DNA of 64,000 nucleotides from an uncultured Ruegeria sp. (GCF_947497005.1 NZ_CANMFF010000007.1:62001-126000); one strand, 5' to 3'; positions 45,050 through 53,437 are shown, counted from the first letter of the stretch. Made by a program: numbers and translations. Notes: generated from the letters alone by a model not told the origin.

Positions 45050-46017
45050 TGGAATTCTTCGTTACCCTCATCCAGGTTCTGGATTCGACCATCCGCCTGT
45101 CCACTCCGCTGCTGCTGGCCTGTCTGGCCGGTCTTTTTTCAGAACGCGCTGGTATTTTCGACATCGGTCTTGAAGGCAAGATGTTGATGGCAGCATTCTT
45201 TTCCGCAGCCATCGCAGCCGTCACAGGGTCGGTTTGGCTGGGCCTGCTTGCCGGTATCGCATCCTCATTGTTACTTTCGGGCCTTCATGGGCTGGCGTCC
45301 ATCACGTTCCGGGGCAACCAATTGATCTCGGGTGTGGCCATCAACTTCCTCGCCTCGGGGCTGACTGTTCTGGTCGCCCAAAGCTGGTTTCAGCAAGGTG
45401 GGCGGACACCGTCGCTTTTTGGCGGAGGGCGGTTCGAGCCCATCAACTTCCCGTTCGCCGAATCCCTCAGCGGCGTGCCGATATTCGGTCCCATCTACTC
45501 TGAATTGCTCTCTGGCCATTCGATCCTGGTCTATGTGGCCTTCCTGATGGTTCCGGCCACCTGGTGGATTCTGTATCGCACCCGGTTTGGCCTGCGTCTT
45601 CGGGCGGTGGGTGAGAATCCTGCGGCGGTGGACACGGCAGGTGTCTCTGTGGTTGGCTTGCGCTTCGCAGCCGTCGCCATCTGCGGCGTGTTGTGCGGTA
45701 TTGCCGGTGCGTATCTGGCCACGGCCCTGCAGGCGGGTTTCGTCAAAGAAATGACCGCCGGTCGGGGCTTTATCGCGCTGGCTGCCCTGATCTTCGCCAA
45801 ATGGCGCCCATGGCATGCCATGTGGGCCTGTTTGCTGTTTGGTCTGCTTCAGGCCGTCGCCCTGCGGTTCCAGAACATCGATCTGGGTGGCGTTGTGATT
45901 CCGGTGCAGGTTATGGACGCCCTGCCCTACATCCTGACGGTGGTGATTCTGGCAGGGTTTGTCGGCAAGGCCATTCCACCTCGGGCGGGCGGAGAACCCT
46001 ACGTGAAAGAGCGCTGA
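45049..46017 (+). CDS. Nucleoside-type ABC transporter permease 2
   Basis: Second permease, 322 residues, YufQ-like, with SERAGIFDIGLEGKMLMAAFF and GRGFIALAALIFAKWRP. ATG at 45049 shares a base with the previous stop; GTG at 45046 is possible but AGAGGG is better placed for the ATG. Together with the preceding three genes it completes one importer. The 257 bp after it (46018-46274) hold a few short dyads and no gene I can support. Confidence 0.93.
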   Translation: MEFFVTLIQVLDSTIRLSTPLLLACLAGLFSERAGIFDIGLEGKMLMAAFFSAAIAAVTGSVWLGLLAGIASSLLLSGLHGLASITFRGNQLISGVAINFLASGLTVLVAQSWFQQGGRTPSLFGGGRFEPINFPFAESLSGVPIFGPIYSELLSGHSILVYVAFLMVPATWWILYRTRFGLRLRAVGENPAAVDTAGVSVVGLRFAAVAICGVLCGIAGAYLATALQAGFVKEMTAGRGFIALAALIFAKWRPWHAMWACLLFGLLQAVALRFQNIDLGGVVIPVQVMDALPYILTVVILAGFVGKAIPPRAGGEPYVKER

Positions 46018-46274
46018 TAGGGCCAGTTGCGAACTGAGTTTCAGTCCTGTTCGCTGCAGAGCGGCATGCAGAGTTGATTTTGCAGGCCGCAACGGCTCTA
46101 AGAGGGTATGAGTGTGGACCTTTCAAAAATCTGGCGTTTGCCATCCGTCCCTAGCAACGCGTTCAAGCGGGCTGGTGCGTATGTGCCGATTAGTCACATT
46201 CATCTTTTGAAATATTTTGGTGCATGCAACGCCAAGGCGTTGTGCCTCCGAACTCAGTGCGACTAGAAGAGCCC

Positions 46275-47195
46275 ATGCAAATTTACCTTCCCATCGCCGA
46301 AGTCTCAGTAAATGCCTTCCTCCTCTTGGGGTTGGGCGGCATGGTCGGCGTCCTGTCCGGTATGTTCGGTGTCGGCGGCGGCTTTCTGATGACACCGCTA
46401 CTATTTTTCATCGGCATTCCCCCGGCAGTGGCCGTTGCGACCGAAGCAAATCAGATTGTCGCATCGTCCTTTTCCGGTGTTCTGGCGCATTTCAGACGAA
46501 AGACCGTGGACCTCAGGATGGGAACGGTGCTGCTGATAGGTGGTCTGATCGGGGCCGCATTGGGCGTTGTTGTCTTCAACTACCTTAAAAGCCTGGGCCA
46601 GGTCGATCTGCTGGTGACACTCTGTTACGTTGTCTTCCTTGGCATTATTGGCAGCCTGATGTTTATCGAAAGCCTCAGGGCGCTGCGCAAGGCCAAGAAA
46701 GGTGGTGCGGCCCCCGCAAAGCGCCGCCAACGTGGTTGGGTTCATGCCATGCCCTTCAAGATGCGGTTTCGCACATCGGGCCTGTATATCTCGGTCATTC
46801 CACCGGCTTTGGTCGGTCTTTGCGTCGGTGTCCTGTCCGCGATCATGGGTGTAGGCGGCGGTTTCATCATGGTTCCGGCCATGATCTATCTGTTGGGGAT
46901 GCCGACCAAGGTTGTTGTCGGCACGTCGCTGTTTCAGATCATCTTTGTAACTGCCTTTACGACGATGTTGCACGCCACCACCAACTACACGGTCGATGTC
47001 GTATTGGCGGTTTTGTTGCTGGTTGGCGGCGTTATCGGCGCCCAGATCGGAACTGTAATTGGCGCGCGGATGCCGGCTGAGCAATTGCGCGTGTTGCTGG
47101 CCGCTCTGGTTCTGGCCGTTTGCGGCAAACTGGCGCTTGATCTGCTTCTGGAACCTGCCGAGCTTTACTCGCTTGTCAGCGGCGGGGGACATTAA
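46275..47195 (+). CDS. TSUP-family (TauE/SafE) anion permease
   Basis: A 306-residue inner-membrane protein with about eight helices, sulfite exporter TauE/SafE family. Each half carries the repeated glycine-rich motif: GMFGVGGGFLMTPLL and AIMGVGGGFIMVPAM. The family exports sulfite, sulfoacetate or related organosulfur anions. The ATG at 46275 has AGAAGAG upstream. It is coupled to a TIGR02186 gene 2 bp downstream, a pair recurrent in Rhodobacterales. Confidence 0.92.
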   Translation: MQIYLPIAEVSVNAFLLLGLGGMVGVLSGMFGVGGGFLMTPLLFFIGIPPAVAVATEANQIVASSFSGVLAHFRRKTVDLRMGTVLLIGGLIGAALGVVVFNYLKSLGQVDLLVTLCYVVFLGIIGSLMFIESLRALRKAKKGGAAPAKRRQRGWVHAMPFKMRFRTSGLYISVIPPALVGLCVGVLSAIMGVGGGFIMVPAMIYLLGMPTKVVVGTSLFQIIFVTAFTTMLHATTNYTVDVVLAVLLLVGGVIGAQIGTVIGARMPAEQLRVLLAALVLAVCGKLALDLLLEPAELYSLVSGGGH

Positions 47196-47197
47196 GG

Positions 47198-47965
47198 ATG
47201 CTGCGTTCGTTCATAGCTGCAATGTGCCTGTTCTGCCTGCCCGCTGCGGCAGCAGAAGAGCAGGTGGTTCTTGGCCTCAGCCAGGATCGCGTTGCCATCA
47301 CCGCCACGTTTGATGGATCCGAGATTCTTATCTTTGGGGCCATTAAACGTGAAACTCCGATTCCATCCGGTCCGCCGGTAGAAGTTATCGTCTCAATTGC
47401 CGGCCCGTCCGAACCCGTCACTGTACGCCGCAAGGAACGCAAACTGGGGATTTGGGTAAACACCGACAGCGTTCTGGTCGACCTTGCGCCCAGCTTTTAT
47501 GCCGTCGCAACCAGTGGGCCTTTCAGAGAAATCCTGTCTGATACCGAGGACCTGCGTTACCGGGTCTCGATTGAACGTGCGATCCGCTCGGTCGGAGCAT
47601 CGATGCATGTCCGGGGCGCACAGGATTTTGCCGATGCCGTAATACGCATCCGCGAGGCTGAACACCTGTATTCCATCCGTGAAAACACTGTGGCTGTGGA
47701 CGAGCAGACATTGTTCCGCACCTCAATCGATATGCCTGCAGACCTGACGGAAGGCGAATACAGCGCCCGGATATTCCTGACCCGCGGCGGAGAAGTCATC
47801 TCGAGCTATGAAACGATCATTGATGTCCGCAAAGTTGGGCTGGAGCGGATTTTATTCAATATGTCTCGCCAACAGCCTGTCTGGTACGGCCTTATGTCAC
47901 TGGTCATCGCAATTTCAGCGGGCTGGGGCGCTTCCACTGCATTCCGTCTGTTGCGGGAGAAGTAA
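47198..47965 (+). CDS. TIGR02186-family exported membrane protein
   Basis: A 255-residue protein of unknown function. It has a signal peptide (LRSFIAAMCLFCLPAAAA), a predicted all-beta periplasmic domain, and one C-terminal transmembrane helix (WYGLMSLVIAISAGWGAST) with a short basic cytoplasmic tail. The family is known mainly from co-occurrence with TSUP permeases in alphaproteobacteria, so an accessory role in anion export is a reasonable inference. Confidence 0.88.
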   Translation: MLRSFIAAMCLFCLPAAAAEEQVVLGLSQDRVAITATFDGSEILIFGAIKRETPIPSGPPVEVIVSIAGPSEPVTVRRKERKLGIWVNTDSVLVDLAPSFYAVATSGPFREILSDTEDLRYRVSIERAIRSVGASMHVRGAQDFADAVIRIREAEHLYSIRENTVAVDEQTLFRTSIDMPADLTEGEYSARIFLTRGGEVISSYETIIDVRKVGLERILFNMSRQQPVWYGLMSLVIAISAGWGASTAFRLLREK

Positions 47966-47968
47966 CGG

Positions 47969-48697
47969 TCAACCTCTGCCGATATATGGCATGGTCGTGG
48001 CCATGACGGTCATGAACTGCACGTTCGCCTCAGGCGGCAGGGTTGCCATATGAAGCACCGAACGCGCGGCGTCTTCGACCGCCATGGTTGGATCCGGCGT
48101 CTCGCCCGCCGCTTGCGCAGCATCCACCAGGCCCTGAACCATCTGCGTACGCGCGTTTCCGATATCGATCTGGCCGCACGCAATTTCAAAGGGTCGCCCA
48201 TCCAGTGACAGGCTACGCGTCAGCCCTGTGATGGCGTGCTTTGTCGCCGAATAATGCACCGAATTCGGGCGCGGAACATGGGCGGCAATCGAGCCGTTAT
48301 TGATGATCCGCCCACCCTGCGGATTCTGGCATCGCATGATCCCAAAGGCCGCGCGCGCGCACAGGAACATGCCGTTCAGGTTGACGTTGACGCTGTGGTA
48401 CCAGTCGTCCAAATCGATCTCGTCAATCGTGCCGCCGGGTGCAAATATTCCTGCATTGTTGAAAAGAACATCCAGTCTTGGCACCTGGTCCGTGAACGAT
48501 CGGAACGCCTTTTCGACAGCATCCGGATTCGTTACGTCCGCGGGTAGCGGTATGGCCGCTTGATGGTCTCGTGCCAGCGCATTCAGCTTATCTGCGCTGC
48601 GGGCCAACAGACCAACCGTCCATCCCTGAGCCAGAAAAAGCTCGGCAGTTGCTCGGCCGATTCCAGAGCTTGCCCCTGTTACGATTATGGAACTCAT
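47969..48697 (-). CDS. SDR-family oxidoreductase
   Basis: A 242-residue short-chain dehydrogenase. Cofactor motif TGASSGIGRATAELF, NNAG motif, and catalytic Ser, Tyr and Lys in NNGSIAAHV and YSATKHA. The C-terminal part resembles the clavaldehyde/serine dehydrogenase-like SDR group. The ATG at 48697 has AGAAGAG upstream; the open frame to 48850 lies inside the helicase gene. It overlaps the helicase by 4 bp and ends 3 bp from the convergent TIGR02186 gene. Confidence 0.9.
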   Translation of the reverse strand: MSSIIVTGASSGIGRATAELFLAQGWTVGLLARSADKLNALARDHQAAIPLPADVTNPDAVEKAFRSFTDQVPRLDVLFNNAGIFAPGGTIDEIDLDDWYHSVNVNLNGMFLCARAAFGIMRCQNPQGGRIINNGSIAAHVPRPNSVHYSATKHAITGLTRSLSLDGRPFEIACGQIDIGNARTQMVQGLVDAAQAAGETPDPTMAVEDAARSVLHMATLPPEANVQFMTVMATTMPYIGRG

Positions 48698-50226
48698 ATC
48701 TCTTCTGCCTCCAATATGAGAGAGGTCGCAGGAACGGTACGCAAATCGTCCACCCTCAGCGGATGAGTTGGTTTCGACAAACGATTGCGGACCACCCAGA
48801 CCAACCGCTCTTGCGCGCGCGTAATCGCGACATAGGCCAGACGTTTCCACAAAGGCTGCCCTGCCTCGGTCCGGCCCATACGAGCAGCGGCATAGATGTC
48901 AGGGGCGAAGACCTGAACCGTATCCCACTGGGACCCTTGCGCCTTGTGGATCGTCACGGCTGCTCCATGCAAAAAGGTCGCCCCCATGCGAGCGGCGTAG
49001 GGAATGAAGGGCTCTTCCTCATCCGGTTTTTCGATCTGAACGATCGAGGCGGCACTGACCTGCGGGTCTTCGGCCCCCAATACGTGAAGGCGCGAGAATC
49101 CCGGCTTCCGCCCCGGCCCCAGAAAGACGACCTGAGCCCCCTTAATCAACCCGCGGGCCTCAAGATCCAGCCGTTTCTTGCGATGTTTCAACGGCAATTC
49201 GATCCCATCGCAAATCAGCGGCTCACCTTCCAGCAACTCTGTGTCTGGCGCACCATGGACGTTCCGGAAAGCCTGTATCAGGCGAATACGAGTGGCGTTG
49301 CGCCAGACCAGAACCGGGCTGCGTGCCATCAGATCGACCTCGACCCGCTGACCCCAAACAACCCGGTCATCCCGTCGTGCGGTTTCTTCTATCAGCCGTT
49401 CGAAATCCTCAAAGCCCAATATCGGGTCGGCGAGCGCATGCGCGAGATCGAGGATCGGGTTGTCCGCGTCCTGTCGGTGCACCCGCTGAAGTGTCAACTT
49501 CCTAGGCTCGGGTAATGTTTCGAAAACCATGCTACCGGATTGATTTACCGGCGCCAGCTGAGCCGGGTCGCCAAACAGAAGAAGCGTCGGGAAAATCTCT
49601 TTCAGATCTTCGAACTGACGGTCATCCAGCATCGACGCCTCATCGACAAACCCGATATCCAGCGGCTCTTCGCGACGCTTCCAACCTGTGATGAAATCTG
49701 ACCCGCGCAAACCAGCCGCCGCCAACGCTCCGGGGATCGATTTGTTGTTCTGAAAGAACGCAAACGCACGATCCAAGGCCTCGTCCGTCAGGCCTTCGAT
49801 CTCGGGGCGTTCGTCATTGCCAGCCAGCCATTCGGCGATACGCTCGTATTCCGGGTCATAAACCGGCGTGTACAGGATGCGGTGAATCGTGGTTGCAGGC
49901 ACTCCGCGTAGGCGCAGAACGCTTGCAGCTTTGTTCGTGGGGGCCAAAATGGCAAGGCTGCGCTTGTCCTTCGATTTGCGGCTTTCGAAGTCGCCGGAAA
50001 CGATCTGCATACCCGTCTCAGCCAGGGCTTTGTAAAGCTCGGCCAACAGCAGGGTTTTGCCCGAACCGGCCTTACCGATCACGGCCATCACACCGGATTT
50101 TCCAACCCCTGGCAGCTTTAGAAGGGCATCATCTTCAAGATCGACACCTGCTGACCGCAACATCTCAGCGATGCTGTCATACGCGGCGGCCTGATCATCT
50201 GAGAAAGTCACATTCGGCAAAGACAT
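48694..50226 (-). CDS. SF1 ATP-dependent DNA helicase, RecD/Dda-like
   Basis: A 510-residue superfamily 1B helicase. Walker A in VIGKAGSGKTLLLAELY (about residues 50-58), motif Ia in LAPTNKAASVLR, Walker B in IGFVDEASMLDD, motif III in LLLFGDPAQLAPV, and C-terminal motifs V and VI in TIHKAQGSQWDTV and YVAITRAQERLVW. It lacks RecD nuclease-complex partners here. It starts 61 bp downstream of luxI, with a hairpin directly before its ATG, and overlaps the SDR gene. Confidence 0.9.
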   Translation of the reverse strand: MSLPNVTFSDDQAAAYDSIAEMLRSAGVDLEDDALLKLPGVGKSGVMAVIGKAGSGKTLLLAELYKALAETGMQIVSGDFESRKSKDKRSLAILAPTNKAASVLRLRGVPATTIHRILYTPVYDPEYERIAEWLAGNDERPEIEGLTDEALDRAFAFFQNNKSIPGALAAAGLRGSDFITGWKRREEPLDIGFVDEASMLDDRQFEDLKEIFPTLLLFGDPAQLAPVNQSGSMVFETLPEPRKLTLQRVHRQDADNPILDLAHALADPILGFEDFERLIEETARRDDRVVWGQRVEVDLMARSPVLVWRNATRIRLIQAFRNVHGAPDTELLEGEPLICDGIELPLKHRKKRLDLEARGLIKGAQVVFLGPGRKPGFSRLHVLGAEDPQVSAASIVQIEKPDEEEPFIPYAARMGATFLHGAAVTIHKAQGSQWDTVQVFAPDIYAAARMGRTEAGQPLWKRLAYVAITRAQERLVWVVRNRLSKPTHPLRVDDLRTVPATSLILEAEEI

Positions 50227-50250
50227 GGCGCGACCCTACAGGGCCGCGCC
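50227..50250 (-). promoter_or_regulatory. Hairpin abutting the helicase start codon
   Basis: On the minus strand GGCGCG (50250-50245) pairs with CGCGCC (50232-50227), with an inner CCC/GGG pairing and one G-U pair. The only ribosome-binding site, AGGG, is in the right arm, and the ATG follows immediately. Confidence 0.5.
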
Positions 50251-50286
50251 AGCCATCACCAGATATGGAATTGCGTTTTCCGGCAC

Positions 50287-50925
50287 TTAGGCAGACAAGG
50301 CAAACCGGTGCTGCGTCTTAGGCCCAAATGCGGTTTTGAACCACATCCGCGATAGCTCGCGCGGGATGCCCGCGCGCTTGGCCACACGGTTGCAATCGTC
50401 TGCGGAATAGGGCCACAACCCGATTGATATCTGATCACGCCCGCTGCCTTGGGTCCCCAGAACTTTGGGGGACGATCCAATCAGGCGATAAATCCTGATC
50501 ATGCGCGCATCGAACACGCCTGCAATATGGGTCAAGCCAAAACCCTCCATCATTTCGCCACCGCTCAGCATGATAGCGCCAGCGGTATGCGGGCTGGCTG
50601 TGCGGGACAGGCAGAACCGGGTCACCTCCCAGATCAGCGGGCTGCAAATCTGCTTGCCGCCATTCAGGTGGCCAAATACTTCATTGATCATCACCCGGCC
50701 GGTTGTAGGCAAAACCCGCATCGACCCGCCATGACTGCCATCCGGCTCTTCCCATATGACATAAAGTGGGTTGAGATCATCGTATTCGTCCCGTTCTTCC
50801 CCCTTTTCGTCGACGTGGACATCCCACCCCAATCGGGATTTGAACTGATCCGCACGATCCTTGAACATCCCCTCTGCCAGAGTCGGAAATCTATGTAACT
50901 CATCGGCATATAAATAACGCAACAT
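50287..50925 (-). CDS. luxI: LuxI-type N-acyl-homoserine lactone synthase
   Basis: Makes acyl-homoserine lactone signals from SAM and acyl-ACP. 212 residues. Invariant family residues are present at the standard positions: R24, F28, W34, D46, D49, R70, E100 and R103. The order luxR then luxI, with 83 bp between, indicates one signalling module. The acyl chain length cannot be predicted. Its AAGGGG ribosome-binding site is in a hairpin stem. Two CtrA-type boxes lie upstream (51009-51023 and 51905-51919). Confidence 0.95.
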   Translation of the reverse strand: MLRYLYADELHRFPTLAEGMFKDRADQFKSRLGWDVHVDEKGEERDEYDDLNPLYVIWEEPDGSHGGSMRVLPTTGRVMINEVFGHLNGGKQICSPLIWEVTRFCLSRTASPHTAGAIMLSGGEMMEGFGLTHIAGVFDARMIRIYRLIGSSPKVLGTQGSGRDQISIGLWPYSADDCNRVAKRAGIPRELSRMWFKTAFGPKTQHRFALSA

Positions 50926-50933
50926 GACTTGTT

Positions 50934-50964
50934 CCCCTTGTCGTCCTGTGCAGGAACGAAGGGG
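50934..50964 (-). promoter_or_regulatory. Imperfect hairpin over the luxI ribosome-binding site (or lux-box-like dyad)
   Basis: On the minus strand CCCCTT (50964-50959) pairs with AAGGGG (50939-50934), and TCCT with AGGA around a GCAC loop, plus a CG/CG pair between bulges. AAGGGG is the luxI Shine-Dalgarno site, 8 bp before the ATG. The same dyad could instead be a LuxR binding site. Confidence 0.5.
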
Positions 50965-51008
50965 GTACAGAGTTGTGGTTAATATTGCGTGTGGAGGCCG
51001 CTCGACCT

Positions 51009-51023
51009 TTAAACGACTATTAA
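51009..51023. promoter_or_regulatory. CtrA-type box upstream of luxI
   Basis: TTAA (51009-51012), 7 bp, TTAA (51020-51023), matching the core TTAA-N7-TTAA of the alphaproteobacterial cell-cycle regulator CtrA. It overlaps the luxR stop and lies 84 bp before the luxI ATG, a plausible promoter distance. Confidence 0.45.
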
Positions 51024-51728
51024 TCCTCGGCTAAGCGCCGTTGCGATTGCGTGGGTCGTATTATGGGCACCCAGTTTGGACCGGGCGCTTTCAATGTACA
51101 CGCGTAGCGTATGTTCGGAAATTGACAGCGAATGCGCCACTTGGGCACGACTGTAACCCAGCGCCAAAAGTGTGATCGCGTCTATTTCCCTTGGAGAAAG
51201 GTTGCGCGTGGAGTCCGGTTGACGGTCTTTTTCAAATTCCAGTGCCTTACGATTGATGTAGTGCGCAACGAGAATCAATTCGCGCCCATAGGTCGCGATA
51301 AAGCCCTGCCAGGTTTGATCGTCACAATTGTGATTAACCGTAAACAGGGCGAACTGGCCGTTCGGGCCCCGGATTGGGATAGAATACCCCTGATTGCCGA
51401 CACCATGGCTCTGCGCATCCAGAAGAAAGGACTTGGCCACTTTGCTCGACCAATCCAGCGACTTCCAGTCAACAGGATGAAATCGTTGGAAACATCCCAG
51501 AATGACAGGATCTATACGGTGATAGTTTTTTTCCCTGTATCGCTCATCCCAAGTGTCTGAGTAGGTTGTATAGCCGTATTGATCTCCGGCGCCATCAACC
51601 CAGTGATACGTCAGGTGCTCGACCCTCAGAATGTTCCGCAAACGCTCGGCGACGCTGCTGAGTTCTTCAAGCGTGTTGGTGTTTTCCAAATCCTGCAGGA
51701 TTTGACCCAAGTCGAGTTTTGTTCCCAT
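51009..51728 (-). CDS. luxR: LuxR-type quorum-sensing transcriptional regulator
   Basis: Acyl-homoserine-lactone receptor and DNA-binding regulator, 239 residues. The N-terminal autoinducer domain has conserved W/Y/D/P/W/G positions in the WDERYREKNYHRIDP, VDWKSLDW and HGVGNQGYSIPI stretches. The C-terminal HTH is LSPREIDAITLLALGYSRAQVA followed by SEHTLRVYIESARSKL. ATG 51728 is my choice; ATG 51749 is also open, and neither has a good ribosome-binding site, suggesting coupling to the overlapping upstream small gene. It is co-directional with luxI. Confidence 0.93.
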   Translation of the reverse strand: MGTKLDLGQILQDLENTNTLEELSSVAERLRNILRVEHLTYHWVDGAGDQYGYTTYSDTWDERYREKNYHRIDPVILGCFQRFHPVDWKSLDWSSKVAKSFLLDAQSHGVGNQGYSIPIRGPNGQFALFTVNHNCDDQTWQGFIATYGRELILVAHYINRKALEFEKDRQPDSTRNLSPREIDAITLLALGYSRAQVAHSLSISEHTLRVYIESARSKLGAHNTTHAIATALSRGLIVV

Positions 51729-51885
51729 CCGCGGGCGCCCGTGCCTCATTCTTCATGGACGCAATTTCGGCCGCAGCGATCAGTCTTGTGTCATCAAGCT
51801 GTTCCGCGAGCGCGCTCAACCCGTTCGCAACGGCGAAAGCATTGAGGTCCGACAATACGTCCAATATCCACTCATTTTGCGCCAT
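51667..51885 (-). CDS. Small protein upstream of and overlapping luxR
   Basis: A 72-codon frame starting MAQNEWILDVLSDLNAF. Residues 1-43 look like two amphipathic helices (ANGLSALAEQLDDTRLIAAAEIA), a composition I recall for short proteins found near luxR genes in roseobacters. The last 20 or so residues overlap luxR out of frame and have irregular composition. The overlap would allow translational coupling to luxR, which lacks its own ribosome-binding site. A CtrA-type box ends 20 bp before its ATG. No function known. Confidence 0.65.
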   Translation of the reverse strand: MAQNEWILDVLSDLNAFAVANGLSALAEQLDDTRLIAAAEIASMKNEARAPADGNKTRLGSNPAGFGKHQHA

Positions 51886-51904
51886 CAGGGTCTCTCTGAA
51901 ACAG

Positions 51905-51919
51905 TTAACGAAGGGTTAA
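51905..51919. promoter_or_regulatory. CtrA-type box upstream of the quorum-sensing operon
   Basis: TTAACGAAGGGTTAA on the plus strand, TTAACCCTTCGTTAA on the minus strand: a perfect TTAA-N7-TTAA, flanked by the extra C/G of the full consensus. It is 20 bp upstream of the small gene's ATG, so an activated start would fall near or inside that ATG. Confidence 0.55.
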
Positions 51920-52033
51920 CACAACCATAACATGTATGATCTTTTTCGGCCTATTCACCGGTTTCTACTCCCCAAAAATAGCGATGGGCAAAAACGCAAA
52001 CATTTGAAAGATCATCAGAGGCCCAAAAAACGC

Positions 52034-52076
52034 AAAACACCCGCGAGCCGGAAACGCGATTCGCGGGTGTTTTTTG
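52034..52076. terminator. Strong bidirectional terminator after ccr
   Basis: AAAACACCCGCGA (52034-52046) and TCGCGGGTGTTTT (52061-52073) form a perfect 13-bp stem with a 14-nt loop, followed by T-runs in both directions (plus: to 52075; minus: a TTTTTT run after a short gap). It terminates ccr, 21 bp past its stop, and isolates it from the divergent luxR promoter. Confidence 0.9.
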
Positions 52077-52096
52077 TCTACAACCTTTACGGGCTA

Positions 52097-53380
52097 TCAA
52101 CCTGCGTCCAGGACTTCCTCAAGGGTACGCAGACCGGTGCGCGGTGCCTGTACGAGAACGGACATGTTGCCCGGTTTGTGCTCGTTGCGTAGCATTTTCA
52201 TGTGCGCCTCAGGCAGGTCGTTCCAGGTGAACACCTCGGACATGCAAGGGTCCAGGCGACGCTCGACCATCAGCTTGTTCGCGGCGGCCGCCTGTTTCAG
52301 GTGGGCAAAATGCGAACCCTGCAGGCGCTTCTGGTGCATCCACATGTAGCGTACGTCAAACGTGCAGTTGAAACCCGAGGTTCCGGCGCAAATCACCACC
52401 ATGCCGCCTTTTTTCACCACAAAGGTCGACACCGGGAAAGTGCTTTCGCCCGGATGCTCGAACACCATATCGACATTGTTGCCTTTGCCGGTGATGTCCC
52501 AGATCGCCTTGCCGAACTTGCGAGCTTCTTTGAACCATTCGGCATATTCTGGTGTATTGACGGTGGGCAGTTGACCCCAGCAGTTGAAGTCCCGACGATT
52601 CAGCACTCCCTTGGCGCCCAGGCCCATAACGAAGTCACGCTTGCTTTCATCCGAGATCACGCCGATCGCATTCGCGCCTGCGGTATTGATCAACTGGATT
52701 GCGTAAGAGCCCAATCCACCCGACGCACCCCAAACCAAGACATTCTGGCCAGGCTTCAGATCATGTGGCTCATGACCAAACAGCATCCGGTATGCGGTCG
52801 CCAGCGTCAGTGTATAGCACGCCGCCTCTTCCCAGGTCAGGTGCTTGGGGCGCGGCATCAGCTGTTGCGCCTGCACGCGGGTGAACTGACTGAATGAGCC
52901 GTCCGGGGTTTCATAACCCCAGATTCTTTGGCTGGTCGAATACATCGGATCACCGCCGTTGCATTCCTCGTCGTCGCCATCGTCCTGGTTGCAGTGGATG
53001 ACAACCTCATCACCGACTTTCCAGCGCTTTACCTTGTCACCAACGGCCCAAACGATACCTGACGCATCCGAACCAGCAATATGATAGGGTGCCTTATGGC
53101 CGTCAAACGGGCTGATCGGCTGACCCAAAGCGGCCCAGACGCCGTTGTAGTTGACGCCGGCAGCCATAACCAGAACCAGCACTTCGTTGCTGTCCAAAGC
53201 CGGGATATCAACGACTTCCTGCTTCATGGCTGTGTTCGGTTCACCATGGCGTTCCTTACGGATAGCCCAGGCGTACATTTGCTTTGGGACATATCCCATG
53301 GGCGGGATTTCACCCATTTCATAGAGATCTTTTTCGGGTGCCTCGTACGACGCGATACCGCTGTCGGTGTCCAGAGCCAT
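52097..53380 (-). CDS. ccr: Crotonyl-CoA carboxylase/reductase
   Basis: Reductive carboxylation of crotonyl-CoA to ethylmalonyl-CoA with NADPH and CO2, the key step of the ethylmalonyl-CoA pathway for acetyl-CoA assimilation. 427 residues, MDR superfamily. NADPH motif VWGASGGLGSYAIQL at about residue 215; YMWMHQKRLQGSHFAHL and the AGVNYNGVWAALG segment are typical of Ccr. The ATG has a strong GGAGG site. Its pathway partner ecm lies 1.6 kb away, divergently transcribed. Confidence 0.96.
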   Translation of the reverse strand: MALDTDSGIASYEAPEKDLYEMGEIPPMGYVPKQMYAWAIRKERHGEPNTAMKQEVVDIPALDSNEVLVLVMAAGVNYNGVWAALGQPISPFDGHKAPYHIAGSDASGIVWAVGDKVKRWKVGDEVVIHCNQDDGDDEECNGGDPMYSTSQRIWGYETPDGSFSQFTRVQAQQLMPRPKHLTWEEAACYTLTLATAYRMLFGHEPHDLKPGQNVLVWGASGGLGSYAIQLINTAGANAIGVISDESKRDFVMGLGAKGVLNRRDFNCWGQLPTVNTPEYAEWFKEARKFGKAIWDITGKGNNVDMVFEHPGESTFPVSTFVVKKGGMVVICAGTSGFNCTFDVRYMWMHQKRLQGSHFAHLKQAAAANKLMVERRLDPCMSEVFTWNDLPEAHMKMLRNEHKPGNMSVLVQAPRTGLRTLEEVLDAG

Positions 53381-53437
53381 GCTGGCCTCCTTTTTTCAAT
53401 ACCTTTGCCGCGACGCAGAATCGCGCGCTTCACAAAT

